A stretch of DNA of 64,000 nt, taken from assembly GCA_029204225.1 (NCBI GenBank), contig CM055095.1, positions 60,220,540 through 60,284,539 on the forward strand, given 5' to 3'. Below, piece after piece: positions 47,250-58,679 of this stretch (position 1 is its first letter; each line of letters starts with the position of its first letter). A program made the position numbers and the translations under genes. Below the pieces are notes generated by a model. The model was not told the origin of the DNA. It ran no database searches and worked only from the letters and a program-made list of their open reading frames with translations. Origin of the DNA: Diphasiastrum complanatum. Taxonomy: Eukaryota > Streptophyta > Lycopodiopsida > Lycopodiales > Lycopodiaceae.

Positions 47250-48204
47250 GATTTTTTTCAAACAAACAATGAAACACTCAGAACCCTGCAGTGCAGAATA
47301 CCTGCAAAAAATACAGTTTAAGTAAAATGTCAAATAAAACATCAAAATAATTCCAAACATGCTTAATGGATCATTAGATCTTTAGGCAAAATTGGGCGCA
47401 CATCTAGAATCATTCACGAGCTAGAAATCATGCATCTACCATGGTAGAACTTGGACATACATGAAGATATGATCAAAATCACTTAGATATGATATGGTAC
47501 TATTTCTTTCCGTACAAAAGCATTAGTACATCACACTTCACACGTGTAAAATCAAGTACAACAAGAAAAATCACATTCTACACATTGAAAGTCAAGATAT
47601 CATAAGAAATATGCAAGAGATAGACATAGAATCAAAAGAGAAAAGTTTTCCATAGAAAATTACAACATGAAGATCATTTATTTACTTTTTTACAACTATT
47701 TATAGCATCCATAATGCCATTTGGCCAGTTTCCGTAAACTTGCCCTAAAATGGCTCCTTCTAGGTACTTCACCAAAAACCTAGAAATAAGTGACTAGTTT
47801 CAATGTATCTCAACTAACCAATAGTAGTAGCTCTAAATCCGACTTTATCTACTTATGTATTTGCTAATTATAAAAAGGAAACTATTTTTAGTCCTTGTTG
47901 ACATTAAGAAATTTGCCATCCTAAGCTCATCTATTTGTTGTGCAAGCCGGTGCACCAACCAATGCAGATGGTATGAGGTCTCGGTATGCCATTACAAGGT
48001 TTCTCTGGCTTTCTTGAGCAAACTGTCATAGTCTAGAAGAGTTAGAAATTCAGAATGAAGGCAATGGTAGGTAGGAAAAGAATGTGTAGAGGTTGTGGGG
48101 CGAGTTGAAAGTGGAACAGTTAGCTGTGTCGTCGTATCAGTAGCAACGAGGATGGTAGGAATGGTGGTAGTGGTAAATCAAATGGTGATGGAGGTGGTAT
48201 CAAC
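47250..48204. other. No gene seen (mirror of 24280-25225)
   Basis: AT-rich, no domains; differs from the left arm at a few scattered bases. Confidence 0.6.
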
Positions 48205-49679
48205 AAGGGTGATTAGTGGTGAGACTAGTGTATTTGCCGCCTGGAATGATTTCCACCTCCTCTTCCACAAGATCGCCTTCATCGAAGTATTCAAGTGCAT
48301 CTACATTGATGAAGCCGTCTTGCTTCAAAGTAGAGGAGTCTTATGCCTTCTCTTTGGCCGTTGGACTTTCCTGGACTTCCGCAGCAATTTGAGCTGCCTG
48401 ACCTTGATCTTCTCTTGTTTCTTGGTCAAGATTGGCTGCGTCAGTCTCTTCAGTCTTGTTGTCATGAGTGGGGTTCAAGGTTTTCCTTTCTCCATCCCCT
48501 AAAAATGTTGCCTGTAACTATTGGGCATGAGGGGGTGATGTGACAACTGGAACAAATCCCGACGGTGATTGGGATCGAGAGCTGGTAGCTGGTGATTGCT
48601 CCGGTATCTTCTATGTAATGCAAATTTGGTGCCGAGGTGAGGAGGGAGCTGGTGAGGTTCTTCGTTGTTGAGCCTGGTGGGATTGGAGGCTTCCCTCTTC
48701 CTCATCCTCGTTGTCCTCGCTACTTGATGGGATGGCTTCATATCCTGCCATCTATTTGGGCTGCTTCCTGGGAGTCAACTTGGTAGTCTTCGGTGGTGGG
48801 GTATCTAAGTTCGTCTCTGATTCAGGTAGCGGCTTGCGGGCAGTCATCTTATTCCTGGATTTCTTGTGTGGTGGTGTAGTCTCTGCAGGTGGTGATGACC
48901 GATCATGTTTCCTCTTAACACGACGTTCCTGGAACATAGCCACATGTTGAGAAGGTGAGACGGAAGCTTACGAGGGAACATATCCTCGACTAGTAGCAGC
49001 ATCCCTTGGAGCTAAGGCAAGCTTCAAGTCAATAGTGGATTGACTTCGAGCTAAGTCAAAAAAGACGTATCTCAAGGAGGTGACTAGATCTCTCTTCTGC
49101 ACTGCGACAATAAGTTGTTGGAAGATGAAGTCATCCCAGTTGTACATGTTTTGGCGGCCTTCGTAGGATTCTCCCAACATGGCAAATATTTGGAGGGGAA
49201 TCCTCAACAGATGTGCCTTTCATGTATATGTGTACTATGTAAGATAAGCATATGCATCTACTAGCTCCTGATGGCTTCGAGGAGAATGCCATCCTTGTTC
49301 TTCCATTTGTCCAAGGTGGTGTCAAGGAACATGGCATAAATCTGTTGCAACATGTTAGTCAACTTAATGAGTTTTTCCTTATGGCCACTAGGGAAGCCAA
49401 AGGTGGTGAGATTGTTGTCAACCAAGTAGATAATTGATTGAAAATTTTGAAAATCAATACGGAAGGTGAGTTGCTTCTCATCAAAATTTTCACAAGCCTA
49501 GTACATCATATATAGGCTTTGATGGCCCATCCATGGTGGAATTTGAAATTAGAGTTTGTAAACACTGGTGCAGCTTGTGTAAACCACTAATTAATAAAGT
49601 GATCCTCACATAGAACGAGTTTGAGTGTCTTAGGCATATCAGGAATCTCTTCAATGTGGTCTGAATCCGAATCAGCCAT
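48205..49679 (-). pseudogene. Unrecognised broken gene, right-arm copy
   Basis: Mirror of 22797-24275: minus-strand start MADSDSDHIEEIPDM at 49679, later FRIDFQNFQSIIYLVDN (about 49420-49470), LGESYEGRQNMYNW (49130-49180), KRKHDRSSPPAETTP (48900 region) and SSSEDNEDEEEG (48710 region). It has its own private substitutions (e.g. RRPP for RSPP near 49150). In both copies the frame is broken near 49250 and by several stops, so the gene was dead before the arms were duplicated, or the arms have been homogenised since. Confidence 0.5.
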
Positions 49680-49721
49680 TTTTGGAAAAAAAATTTAAAC
49701 TTTTTCGAAGTTCTCTGAAAT

Positions 49722-49860
49722 GTTGGCGGATACAATGTGGCGGCTATTGTGGTGCGGATGGAAGTTTGGCGGATGGGATATGGCGGCTACAGTGGCGGAT
49801 GAAATATGGCAGATGAGAAATGGCGGCTGCAAAAAGAAAAATAGATGGCGGATGCAAACG
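49722..49860 (-). repeat. CATCCGCCA degenerate minisatellite (right arm)
   Basis: TGGCGGATG words every 15-25 bp; mirror of 22620-22755. Confidence 0.75.
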
Positions 49861-49985
49861 AGATGCAACACTTCCAAATTAAAAACGCAAAAGTTGATAA
49901 CTCAATGGATCAAATGGAGTGGCTTAATAGCGGTCAGGATGCAAGCAACAAGGGCTGAATCGGATCAGAAAGCAGGAAGATTGCC
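49846..49985 (+). repeat. Retroelement gag-start fragment, copy 3
   Basis: ATGGCGGATGCAAACGAGAT to GATCAGAAAGCAGGAAGATT; mirror of 22494-22640 and relative of 41984-42222. Confidence 0.65.
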
Positions 49986-50229
49986 TGAAATGTGCCAGAG
50001 AAACATGAGCTCACCCGAAAAGTGTGTGTAGTAAAAATGAACTTGGCGGCTCGGGTATTTATACCAAATCTCAGCGGGTGCAAATGGACTTGTCGGATGC
50101 AAATGTATGGGGCGGTTGTCGGATGCAATGTTATTGTGATTGTTTTAAAGAAGTGTAAAATCAATGGGTTTTCAGCAATTGTGGATAAAAAAGTATGAGT
50201 TAAAATACCATAGAAACACATGGCTACAC

Positions 50230-50560
50230 AGGACTTACAAAAAAATTATCCTCGTAGTACCTTCGCAGTCGGCTACCATTGACTAAGGTGTCAAGGGAAA
50301 TGGCTTCTAGGTTTCTAATTGGACTGCACCATTGGTGAAAATTTTCTTGACAACATAGGGGCCTTGGCTATGGAATTTCAATTTCTCGGAATGAAACTTG
50401 GAAGATGTATAAAGTAAAACCTTATCACCATCATGGATATCCTTAGTCCTAACATGATGATCATGCCAAGCCTTTTGTCGATCTCTGAGTTGAAATTTCA
50501 CTGTGGCCTCCAAATTGCCAATTAAACCAACTAAACTAGTTAACATTTTTAACAAAGTTT
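50230..50560 (-). pseudogene. Ty3/gypsy integrase C-terminal tail (right arm)
   Basis: The minus-strand frame 50307-50555 reads LEATVKFQLRDRQKAWHDHH, GDKVLLYTSSKFH, KLKFHSQGPYVVKKIFTNGA and VQLET, followed after a stop by NGSRLRRYYED-like sequence: the SH3-like integrase tail of plant gypsy elements. In the left arm only its first part survives (about 19840-19902), the rest being replaced by copia sequence. Confidence 0.85.
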
Positions 50561-51105
50561 TTTCTTACAAGGAAATATGTGGATCATCAAATTCACATTC
50601 ACAATTTCCAAATATTACGTGGGATTGAGCACCAAAATGTTTTAAAAAATTGAGGGATGTAGCTAATAACAAATTATAATACTCAAATGTTACATAGAAA
50701 ATAAAACTCTCATCAACCTTCTTCCTCTCACTTTGTATAATGTGAGAAGCTCCTAACATTCACTTGCACATACTATAAAGAGAAACAACAAGGACAACTT
50801 TACTATGTACTTTGTAGTCACTTTAGAAGCACATTTCTATTTGTTTATTATTTAGCTAGCCATGAAAATCTTTGAGGATCATTATCCTAGGCAACTAGCA
50901 CATGGCTTTAACTTGAAAAATGTAAGATGATGGTGCTGGAAATTCATATTCCTTTTCAAAATGCAACTACAATGGTTAGCTTTTTAATCTACCAAAGGTT
51001 GCTAACTGTTTACAAGGGCTTTAAGCCTTAAAAAGTATCATGAATCGACTATTAAATTCTCCCATAATTGATAATTCATAAAAAATAAGCTTTATCTACT
51101 ATGTC

Positions 51106-51110
51106 AACAT
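51106..51110 (+). other. Target-site duplication, left (AACAT)
   Basis: AACAT immediately before the 5' LTR; identical to 56252-56256. The left arm has a single copy at the empty site (reverse complement, near 19300). Confidence 0.9.
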
Positions 51111-51706
51111 TGTGAAAATTGTCAACATTTCCTAGCTAGTTTGAGGCCTAAATTGGCAGTTTTTGTACATAGTTTTGGATCTAACATTTCACACGTGTGA
51201 AAGAGGCCTAGATACTTTTATTTTAGTATATATTTCATGTTGAAGAAATCTCAAACTTCAGGATCTTCGAAATGACACCAAAATCATGTTATTTGGACAT
51301 ATAGGCCAAAATTGGCTATTTTAGGCTACTGGTGTCCTTAATTTGGGTCCTAAGTTCTATAGAGAGGAGAGAGAGTCATTCTCTCACCTATATTAGGCTG
51401 AAATTTGTGGAGAACAGGTTGGAGAAACTTATTGTATTGTTGAGAGAGATCAGTAGATCATTGTCACAGTTTCTTCCTCCATTGAGAGCATTGCTTTGTG
51501 TATTGTAGGGCTGGTATTTGTTGTTTTTGGCTGCCATCTGTACCTTTTATTAGTTTCTTTTGTGTCTTGAATGCTTTGTCAAGTTCATGTGTATCAAAGG
51601 TAGCATTAGGATGCTTTGCCATTTCTAGCTTTTGTAGCTTGTTGTGCAAAGATCTTAGCCAAGTATTTTGGGAGTTTGGATCCATTCAAGATCCACTTTT
51701 TTCACA
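51111..51706 (+). repeat. 5' LTR
   Basis: Starts TGTGAAAATT and ends TTTTTTCACA (TG...CA). 596 bp; about 55 bp shorter than the 3' LTR because of one indel near 51510. By eye about 6% substitutions between the LTRs. Confidence 0.93.
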
Positions 51707-51718
51707 TGGTATCAGAGC
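51707..51718 (+). other. Primer-binding site, initiator tRNA-Met type
   Basis: TGGTATCAGAGC directly abuts the 5' LTR, the standard primer site of plant copia elements. Confidence 0.93.
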
Positions 51719-51719
51719 T

Positions 51720-52885
51720 AGATGGTTGCTATTTTTAGTGGGATTTCCATTTATGGTGATATTTGGTTGCTTGATCAAGTTCTAGCATGATTATGCATTG
51801 TATTGTTGATCAAATCTTACTAACCTTTGTTTGTTGAGTTGAACTTGTGGATCAAAAGCATATTTCAGGTCTATTGAAGATCAGAGGCTGAGAAGAAGCT
51901 ATTTTGGATCAGATCATAACACCTAATCATTTGTTGATTGTGAGGCTTTTGCATATTCAGTACTAACAATGTTCTGTTCAATCTATTGTTGACAATCTCC
52001 GCTTCTGTGGATGAACACTCTCCTTTGTGGATGAACACTCTCCTTAAGTGGATGAACCTTCTCCTTAAGTGGATGACAAATACTCTTTGAGTGATTTTTT
52101 AATTCTCCAAAAGGCTGAGAAAAGCTCCCACTGGGATGAAAGATCCCCTTTTGGGTGAACAGATTGTCAACAATCTTTTGCATAAATTTTGGTGTACTTT
52201 GTTGAGCATGTAAGTAGCTCTCCTTATGTAATTTGATTGGAGCATTTGCTAGAAGGTTTTAACCATTATGCAAATGTGTTTTCAGGTCCTTAACAGGTTG
52301 AGGAACATTCTCATGTGAAGTGATCTTAGATCTACATCTAAACATCAAGACTCGACAAACTAGTGAAGCTAGTCTTGTGACTCACTAAGTGTGCTCTTTC
52401 ATTCACCTCTAAAGCTTGTATTTATCACTTGCTGGAGTTTATAAACTTTTAGAAGTGTGGTTTACATTTGGTTTTAGAGGTTGAATCAATATCTTAGTGT
52501 GTTGATCATATGTTGATCAAGTTTGTTCAATTCTAGGTATTCTTGGCAACCTAATCTTGTGTATTTTCTAAGAATGCAAGTAACTCTTCACACCATAAGT
52601 TGATTTGGTCATTTGTTGGAAAGTTTGAGAGTTTGAGCAAGAGTGTTTTCAGGTTGGTTTGAGTTTGTAATCCATTCTTAGTGTGTGCAAAGTATTACAT
52701 GTCTTTCAATCTTCCTTTCTATGCTTGGAAACCAGCCAGGTTCAAGATAGAAGTGTTTTAGAATCCTAGATCTTCTAAGATCTTCTTATCCATCATTTGT
52801 TAAGAGAAAAGTGAGTGCTAGGTGTATTAGGACAGAGCCTAAAAGTTGAAGAATCATCATATTCATTGCTTCCAATGGTGGGATC
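51720..52885 (+). other. Leader of the LTR element
   Basis: Untranslated leader of about 1.17 kb. Contains tandem near-copies of GTGGATGAACACTCTCCTT at about 52008-52075 and no coding frame of interest. Confidence 0.7.
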
Positions 52886-53542
52886 ATGTTAGAAACTAAT
52901 GATAGGTTCAGTCCATCAAACTACTCTACCTAGAAAGTGAGGATGGAATCCTTACTTGAGTTGAATGAACTCATGGACATAGTTGCAGGAACTGAAGAGA
53001 GACCACCCACAGTTCAAGAGCAACAAAGGTTTGATAAGAAGGCCAAGAGGGCTCTTCATATCATAAAAATGAATGTTACCAATGAACTTTTCAAAGAAGT
53101 TGGTAATAGTCAAAGTGCAAGTGAGGCATGGAATGCCTTGAAGAAGCTCTTTGAATCAAAGTCCACATCTAGGGTATTGACCCTAAGGAGGCAAATATTT
53201 TCTAGTAGACAAAGAGAGGGTGAAAGTACTTATGCATTTGTCTTGAGGGTTAAGTCCTTAAGTGATGATCTAGCATGCATTGATGAAAGCATAAAAGATG
53301 GTGAAATAGTCCAGGTTATGTTGAATGGTTTGCTAGATGAACATGCTAACCTTGTGCAAAGTTTTGCCATTCAAAGAGTCTTGCCAAGTGTGGTTGACTT
53401 GCAAGAAATCTTATTGGCTAAAGAACATAAGTTGCAATCAAAGCTTGATGGTGTGCAGTCTTGCAAGGTGGAGGTGAAGAGGCTTTCTTCACAAAAGGCA
53501 AAGTCAAAGGCAAAGGTAAAGTCAAAGGAAAATGGTCCATAG
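52886..53542 (+). pseudogene. Copia-like gag (UBN2) of the LTR element
   Basis: Start ATG at 52886 (MLETNDRFSPSNYST), interrupted at codon 16 by TAG (52931), where the family has the invariant Trp of the SNYSTWK motif. From 52937 the frame is open: RMESLLELNELMDIVAGTEE, ALHIIKMNVTNELFKEVG, SASEAWNALKKLFESK, LRRQIFSSRQREGES, LSDDLACIDESIKDGE, MLNGLLDEHANLV. This is the capsid-forming UBN2 family. The zinc knuckle follows in another frame (-1 relative), through a Lys-rich repeat AAAGGCAAAG at about 53495-53530; this may be decay or a frameshift site. Confidence 0.85.
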
Positions 53543-55167
53543 GTGGTAACTCGGATCATGATTATCACTCTTCCTCCTCCTCTTCTACTTCTTTTAGATA
53601 TAAAGACAAGTCAAAGTTCAAGTGCTTTTATTGTGGGATAAAAGGTCATTTTGCAAATGAATGTCATAAGAAGCAAAGTAATGAAGGTAGCAAGCAAAAC
53701 AACTTTTTTACTTTTAATGAGGATCTAGATTCTTGCGATTCTCTCATGATGTATTCTTCAAGTCTAATGTCAAGTGGAAGTGACAAGGATTCATGGTGGA
53801 TAGATAGTGGATCTAGTTCACACATGACTAGTCACAAGGAGTTCTTTACTTCTTTGATCTCTTATGTTGGAACCAAGAAAGTCGTTCACATGCCAAATGG
53901 TGGTGAGGGTATGATCAAAGGTATTGGCTCAATTCCTATTTGCCTTTCTACTAATAGGAATTCAAGGTTTGATGGTGTTCTTTACATTCCTTCACTTTCA
54001 AGGAATTTGCTAAGTGTTGGTCAAATGTTAAAAAGAGGGTACAAGACAAAGTTTGTTGGGGATGTTTGCTTCATTACTAAGGGAGATGTCTTGATTGCTA
54101 GGGGCAATAGACAAGGTAGACTTTACAAGTTTGATGCATTTGTTATGTCTAACAAGAGGAATGAAATGGATGTTGGTGGTTCTCTCAACTTTCGAAAGTC
54201 AATTCCTAGCATCAATAAGATTGGTTGATCTTATGCAAAGTCTAAAGAACTTCCTTATGCTAGATGTAGGTCGAGATCTAATGAGCTTCTTGGAGATAGT
54301 TATTGTTGTGCAAACTTGGCAACTTTTGGTGAATCTATGATCAATGTTTTGAATCCATTGGATCTTGAAGATGGACTAGTGCTACCTACTAGTCAAATGG
54401 AGTCATTTGGTGCTAAATTAGTATCATGTTTGAACTCTTGTACTCATAGATTTTCAAGTCTTGGTGGCTCTTCAATGGAACTACATGGGAAGTGCAAAAA
54501 TGAAAAAGGTAAGAAGAGAGCTAACTTCATCAATGGAGGTGATGAAAACTCTTCTTTGGAAATGGTTGTTGCTAATGACTTATTTACTCATTTGGAAAGA
54601 GATGGTGCTTTGAGCATGATTGAAGAAAATTTTTCTTTTGTATCTTTATGTGATGAGTCCAAAAAAGTCATTTGTGAAACAAGTCGTGTCACATGTATTC
54701 ATAAAGAAAGTAGATCAAAAGGTTCTATCGTGAGACTTGGTGAGGAAGATCTCAAGTCAAAAGGGAGAGATGAATGTGAAGTGCTCAAAGTAGGATGTAC
54801 TTTGAATGATGCTTTTGTGAATGATAGTGAGGGTTCATTATCATTACCTATATCATTGATTAGAAGTCCAGGTTTGACAAGAAAAAGTACTTCAATCATT
54901 CTTATGTTGAAGGAACTATGTATTCTTTTCATGGCTTCTAATGTTCAAGATTCTTCCATTTCTTATGATGCAACTATCAAGAGGGAGATTGCTAACATTT
55001 GTGGTGTGATCATTAAGAGGGAGTCTTGTGAAGGAAAGGGCAAAGGAAGAGTGACTCTTGGGAAGATTCAAGGCATGGATCTTACATCTCTTCATCAAGT
55101 CAAAGGTTGCTATGATTGTGGTGGAGGGTTCATGCATGATCAAGATGGCAAAAGGTTGGATGAATAA
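53470..55167 (+). pseudogene. Protease plus unrecognised C-terminal extension of the LTR element
   Basis: A frame starting inside the gag end: KGKWSIGGNSDHDYHSSSSS, zinc knuckle CFYCGIKGHFANEC (53616-53660), retropepsin (WWIDSGSSSHMTSHKEFF, about 53795), LYIPSLSRNLLSVGQ and GRLYKFDAFV, the pre-integrase piece of copia. After a single TGA (54226) the same frame stays open to TAA at 55165: about 310 residues (YAKSKELPYARCRSRSNE, VLNPLDLEDGLVLP, MVVANDLFTHLERDG, LCDESKKVICETSRVTC, GCYDCGGGFMHDQDG). No integrase HHCC or DDE pattern and no RT motif appear in it. The function of the extension is unknown. Confidence 0.8.
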
Positions 55168-55583
55168 GACTACATGGAGCAACTCAAGTGACAATTTCTC
55201 CAAGGCAAGGAAGATCTCATTGGTGAGCTCATTGAGGTTTGGTTTGAGCTCAAATGGGCTGTGGAATGTGGAGGAGACATGCAAACACTTGTTGGTTACT
55301 TTCACTTACAACTTGTTTGCTGCTGTTTTATAGAGAATTCAAAGGTGGATATATGGAGGAATCCTTTCATTATGATTCTATGTTCTTTTACATGTATCTT
55401 GTTCACCATTCTATGTAAAATTGATGTAAGACATAGTGAAGCATCCTATATGGACACTATTATCTATATCAATTATGTTGTACTTCATATTGTACATATT
55501 AGAACACTTGGGAAGAAATCTATTATCATGATGGAGATCATTCTTAGGTTGGAGCAAAGTATTGTTGTAAAACTAGCAAGTTA
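55168..55583 (+). other. 3' region of the LTR element
   Basis: After TAA and a nearby TGA (55189) the same frame is open again to 55584 with hydrophobic content (FIMILCSFTCILFTILC). It may be chance or a decayed end of the extension. Confidence 0.4.
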
Positions 55584-55597
55584 AGGTGAAGAGGGAG
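55584..55597 (+). other. Polypurine tract
   Basis: AAGGTGAAGAGGGAG directly before the 3' LTR start TGTGAAAATT. Confidence 0.85.
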
Positions 55598-56251
55598 TGT
55601 GAAAATTGTCAACATTTCCTAGCTAGTTTGAGGCCTAAATTGGCAAGTTTTGTACATAGTTTTGGATCTATAATTTCACGCATGTGAAAGAGGCCTATAT
55701 ACTTTTATTTTAGTATATATTTCACGTTGAAGAATTCTCAAACTTCAGGACCTTCGAAATGACACCAAAATCATGTTATTTGGACATATAGGCCAAAATT
55801 GGCTATTTTAGGCTACTGGTGCCCTAAATTTGGGTCCTAAGTTCTAGAGAGAGAAGAGAGAGTAATCTCTCTCACCTATATGAGGCTGAAAGTCAGGGAG
55901 AACAGGTTGGAGAAACTTATTGCATTGTTGAGAGAGATCAATAGATCATTGTCACAGTTTCTTCCTACATTGAGAGCATTGCTTTGTGTATTGTCTTCAA
56001 GTTTTGTGTATGATCTTAAGAGGTTTCCAAAAGTGGTAGGCTCCTGTTTTAGGGCTGGTATGATGTTGTTTTTGGCTGCCATCAATACCTTTTATTAGTT
56101 TCTTTTGTCTCTTGAATGCTTTATCAAGTTCATGTGTATCAAAGGTAGCATTAGGATGCTTTGTCATTTCTAGCTTTTGTAGCTTGTTGTGCAAAGATCT
56201 TAGCCAAGTATTTTGGGAGTTTGGATCCATTCAAGATCTACTTTTTTCATA
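55598..56251 (+). repeat. 3' LTR
   Basis: 654 bp. Ends TTTTTTCATA where the 5' LTR has TTTTTTCACA, so the terminal CA has mutated. Placing the end here leaves the exact target duplication AACAT. Confidence 0.92.
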
Positions 56252-56256
56252 AACAT
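56252..56256 (+). other. Target-site duplication, right (AACAT)
   Basis: Matches 51106-51110. Confidence 0.9.
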
Positions 56257-56479
56257 CAATTTTTTTATTATACTTTCTTCACTTTTTGCTCTTCATATGT
56301 TTTTCACTGTTTTGTTGAGATTTCTTTCTTTCCAAGACAAATACAAACAAATATCTAACAATATTGTGCTTAAAGTTGTTATATTCAACAATATGAATAT
56401 TGATGCATAATTTGAGCATATAAAAAAAAATTCAAAAACTTGAATCGCTCGTGTCAACATGATATACAACTATCCTCCT

Positions 56480-56905
56480 TCGAACAAGTAACAACTATAT
56501 ATGGCACACAGATCATGTCTAGACAAACATATAAAAATTCAAGAAATTTATCTGGATCTACATACGATTACTAGTCAAATCATTCACCAATATATTAGTA
56601 CATGTGTGATTAACAAAAACCAATAATGTTATAATATCAACTCCCAGCTATAAACTCTGTTTTATCAAATACTAAACTTAACATGTAACCTATTAACAAC
56701 TATATATGGAACACAATTGGATCATGTCTAGAAAAACGTACAAAAATTCAAGAAATTTATCTGGATCTACATACGCTTATTGGTCAAATCATTCACCAAC
56801 ATATTAGTACATGTGTAATTAGCAAAAACCAATAATGTTCATTATATCAACTCCCAGCTAAAAACTCTATTTTATCAAATACTAAACTTAACAAGTAACC
56901 TATTA
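56480..56905 (-). repeat. 210-bp tandem duplication (right arm)
   Basis: Mirror of 18642-19061; the block at about 56695-56905 differs from its left-arm partner by about one base in 210. Confidence 0.9.
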
Positions 56906-57090
56906 CTTTTACCAAAGCATGCATTTCCATGTTCTCATCTCCCCTATAAAACAAATTTCAAAAAAGTTAGGCTCAGCACATATTGCAAAGCGAATCTTTT
57001 GGAATAATAACTTGAAATATAAACAAAGGAGAAGAGTGTGTGTGTATCATATTGGAACACCCATCAAAAGTCGAGGTTCATAGCAAAAGT

Positions 57091-58494
57091 CTATGCACAA
57101 CATGGAAAATTCCCTGCTACCACCTGCACCACCAAAATATCAGGACATTCTGGTGCTTCCTTCCAAGCGTCCACACGCAACCGCAACCCATCCTCATCCG
57201 TCATGGATAGATCCAGCACCACCACTCTATGTCCAACATCGTTGCGAAAATAGATGAAATTGCCTCCCCCCGAGCTGTATCGATCTAAGTTACCATAACG
57301 GTTAGGTGCTCTCACCACAAGGAGTAACGGATCTGGCATTACGCCAAGCCTAAGCCATCCCGGCGCTGGGTGAGGATTGAATTTCCAAACCTTGACACTC
57401 GTTGCTATTAGGTCTTCTCGAGTTGTTCCCACCAGGATGAGATTATTGTTGCAATTCAATAACACAGCTGCTCCTGGAAAGCAGAAAACTTCTGGCGTTG
57501 GATGTAGATCTGAGGAATATTGCCGAGATTTCAGATCAAATTGGTGCAAAAAAAGCTGGTATCCTACAGCTGTTTCGCGTTGCGCTAGGACAAGGCTTGT
57601 ATTATAGAAGATACTGTACAAAATATCGTTGCAAATGGCGGTGCCGCCTTGCATCTCCCAGCCCGGGGGCATTCCGCAAGCAGTCCGCAGGATCGTTTTC
57701 CAGCGCATAGGGGTTTGGTCATATGAATCAACAAACACATGATTAGAATTTTCTGCAATACTGGTCATGCATCTCGTTAGGATTACTTTGTATTCGCACG
57801 TTGCTGGATTAATCATCCAAATACTGACGGAGAAATTGAGTCTGAAAGTCCCCGTGAGGGTGTATCCTTCGTCGGCGGGTTGAGCTATATAACTTTGTGT
57901 AGACGGATCAAGTGTTTTGCGCTCGAACTTCGGTAGAGTTCTAAATCTTTGGGTATACGGATCAAACAGTTCCAGCTCGTACGTCGCATAATCCAGAACT
58001 TGCGAATAGCTTGTTACACACACCAATCCATCTGCTGAGGCAATTTTGTGCCACATTATACAATTCTGCTGATCCCTTGAACGCATAAGAGGAAGCGGAA
58101 ATTTATACCACCTGTTGCTGATAGGATCGTAAGCCCATGGGACACCAATGTCCCCATTCGAGTAGAGCCTTTTAGCTAATATATACCAAGGACGAGGGGG
58201 CTGAAATGGGTCGTATGCCACTGGTACTAACCGTGCTGTAGTTGCAAGGATCCGGTTTAAGCGACGGCAAGCGTAATTAGCGATGAACGTTCCTCCCTTA
58301 CGAAGAGGCATATTCGAGATTACTTGCATGAACGCATCATCTGACATCTTCTTTAACAAAAATAGTGGCAGATCTCTCTCATCAATATCCTCACTATTAT
58401 CATCCTGCTCATTCTGGTTCACCACTAGTCTGGGTGGCACACACCTGGGTAGACTGAACAAGTGACAATTAGGTTCCATATCGGTGTCAGCCAT
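57091..58494 (-). CDS. F-box protein with beta-propeller-like C-terminal domain
   Basis: 467 codons from ATG at 58494 (MADTDMEPNCHLFSLPRC). F-box at residues about 41-85 (LPLFLLKKMSDDAFMQVISN, CRRLNRILA), the Skp1-binding module of SCF ubiquitin ligases. Then PWYILAKRLY, WAYDPISNRWYKFPLP and IASADGLVCVTS, which match the entry of plant F-box/kelch proteins, and a propeller-like domain to the end. No introns or signal peptide are seen. A 5-bp deletion relative to the left copy (near 57137) changes the last residues to VVQVVAGNFPCCA, so the natural C-terminus (about 15 residues) is lost; the rest is open. Substrate unknown. Upstream lies the hairpin/CT block 58680-60660. Confidence 0.75.
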   Translation of the reverse strand: MADTDMEPNCHLFSLPRCVPPRLVVNQNEQDDNSEDIDERDLPLFLLKKMSDDAFMQVISNMPLRKGGTFIANYACRRLNRILATTARLVPVAYDPFQPPRPWYILAKRLYSNGDIGVPWAYDPISNRWYKFPLPLMRSRDQQNCIMWHKIASADGLVCVTSYSQVLDYATYELELFDPYTQRFRTLPKFERKTLDPSTQSYIAQPADEGYTLTGTFRLNFSVSIWMINPATCEYKVILTRCMTSIAENSNHVFVDSYDQTPMRWKTILRTACGMPPGWEMQGGTAICNDILYSIFYNTSLVLAQRETAVGYQLFLHQFDLKSRQYSSDLHPTPEVFCFPGAAVLLNCNNNLILVGTTREDLIATSVKVWKFNPHPAPGWLRLGVMPDPLLLVVRAPNRYGNLDRYSSGGGNFIYFRNDVGHRVVVLDLSMTDEDGLRLRVDAWKEAPECPDILVVQVVAGNFPCCA

Positions 58495-58679
58495 GCGCGC
58501 TCTTTCTCTCCTTTTCTCTCTCTCTCTCTATTGCGCCCTCTCTCTCGCTCTGCCCTCTGTCTCTGTCCTGCGCGCTCCCTCTCTCTGTCTGCTCTCCCTC
58601 TCTCTGTCTCTCCTCGCGCTCTCTCTCTCTCTCTCTTCTATCTCCCGCTCGCTCGCTAAATAGCTCTCTCTCTACCACA

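Larger units (their letters stand above)
51111..56251 (+). mobile_element. Non-autonomous LTR retrotransposon, copia-like gag-protease type
   Basis: A 5141-bp element with two LTRs (51111-51706, 55598-56251), 5-bp target duplication AACAT, primer-binding site (51707), polypurine tract (55584-55597), copia UBN2 gag, zinc knuckle and protease. It has no integrase, reverse transcriptase or RNase H. Between protease and 3' LTR lies about 1.3 kb, most of which reads open in the protease frame with only three stops but shows no known domain. Inserted in the right arm only. It would need enzymes from a full copia relative to move. Resembles the TR-GAG class of plant elements. Confidence 0.92.

Noticed and set aside
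55261-55584. Hydrophobic 107-codon frame as a separate membrane protein gene
   Set aside because: Lies between the gag-protease extension and the polypurine tract, TTG start only, no support beyond an open frame.
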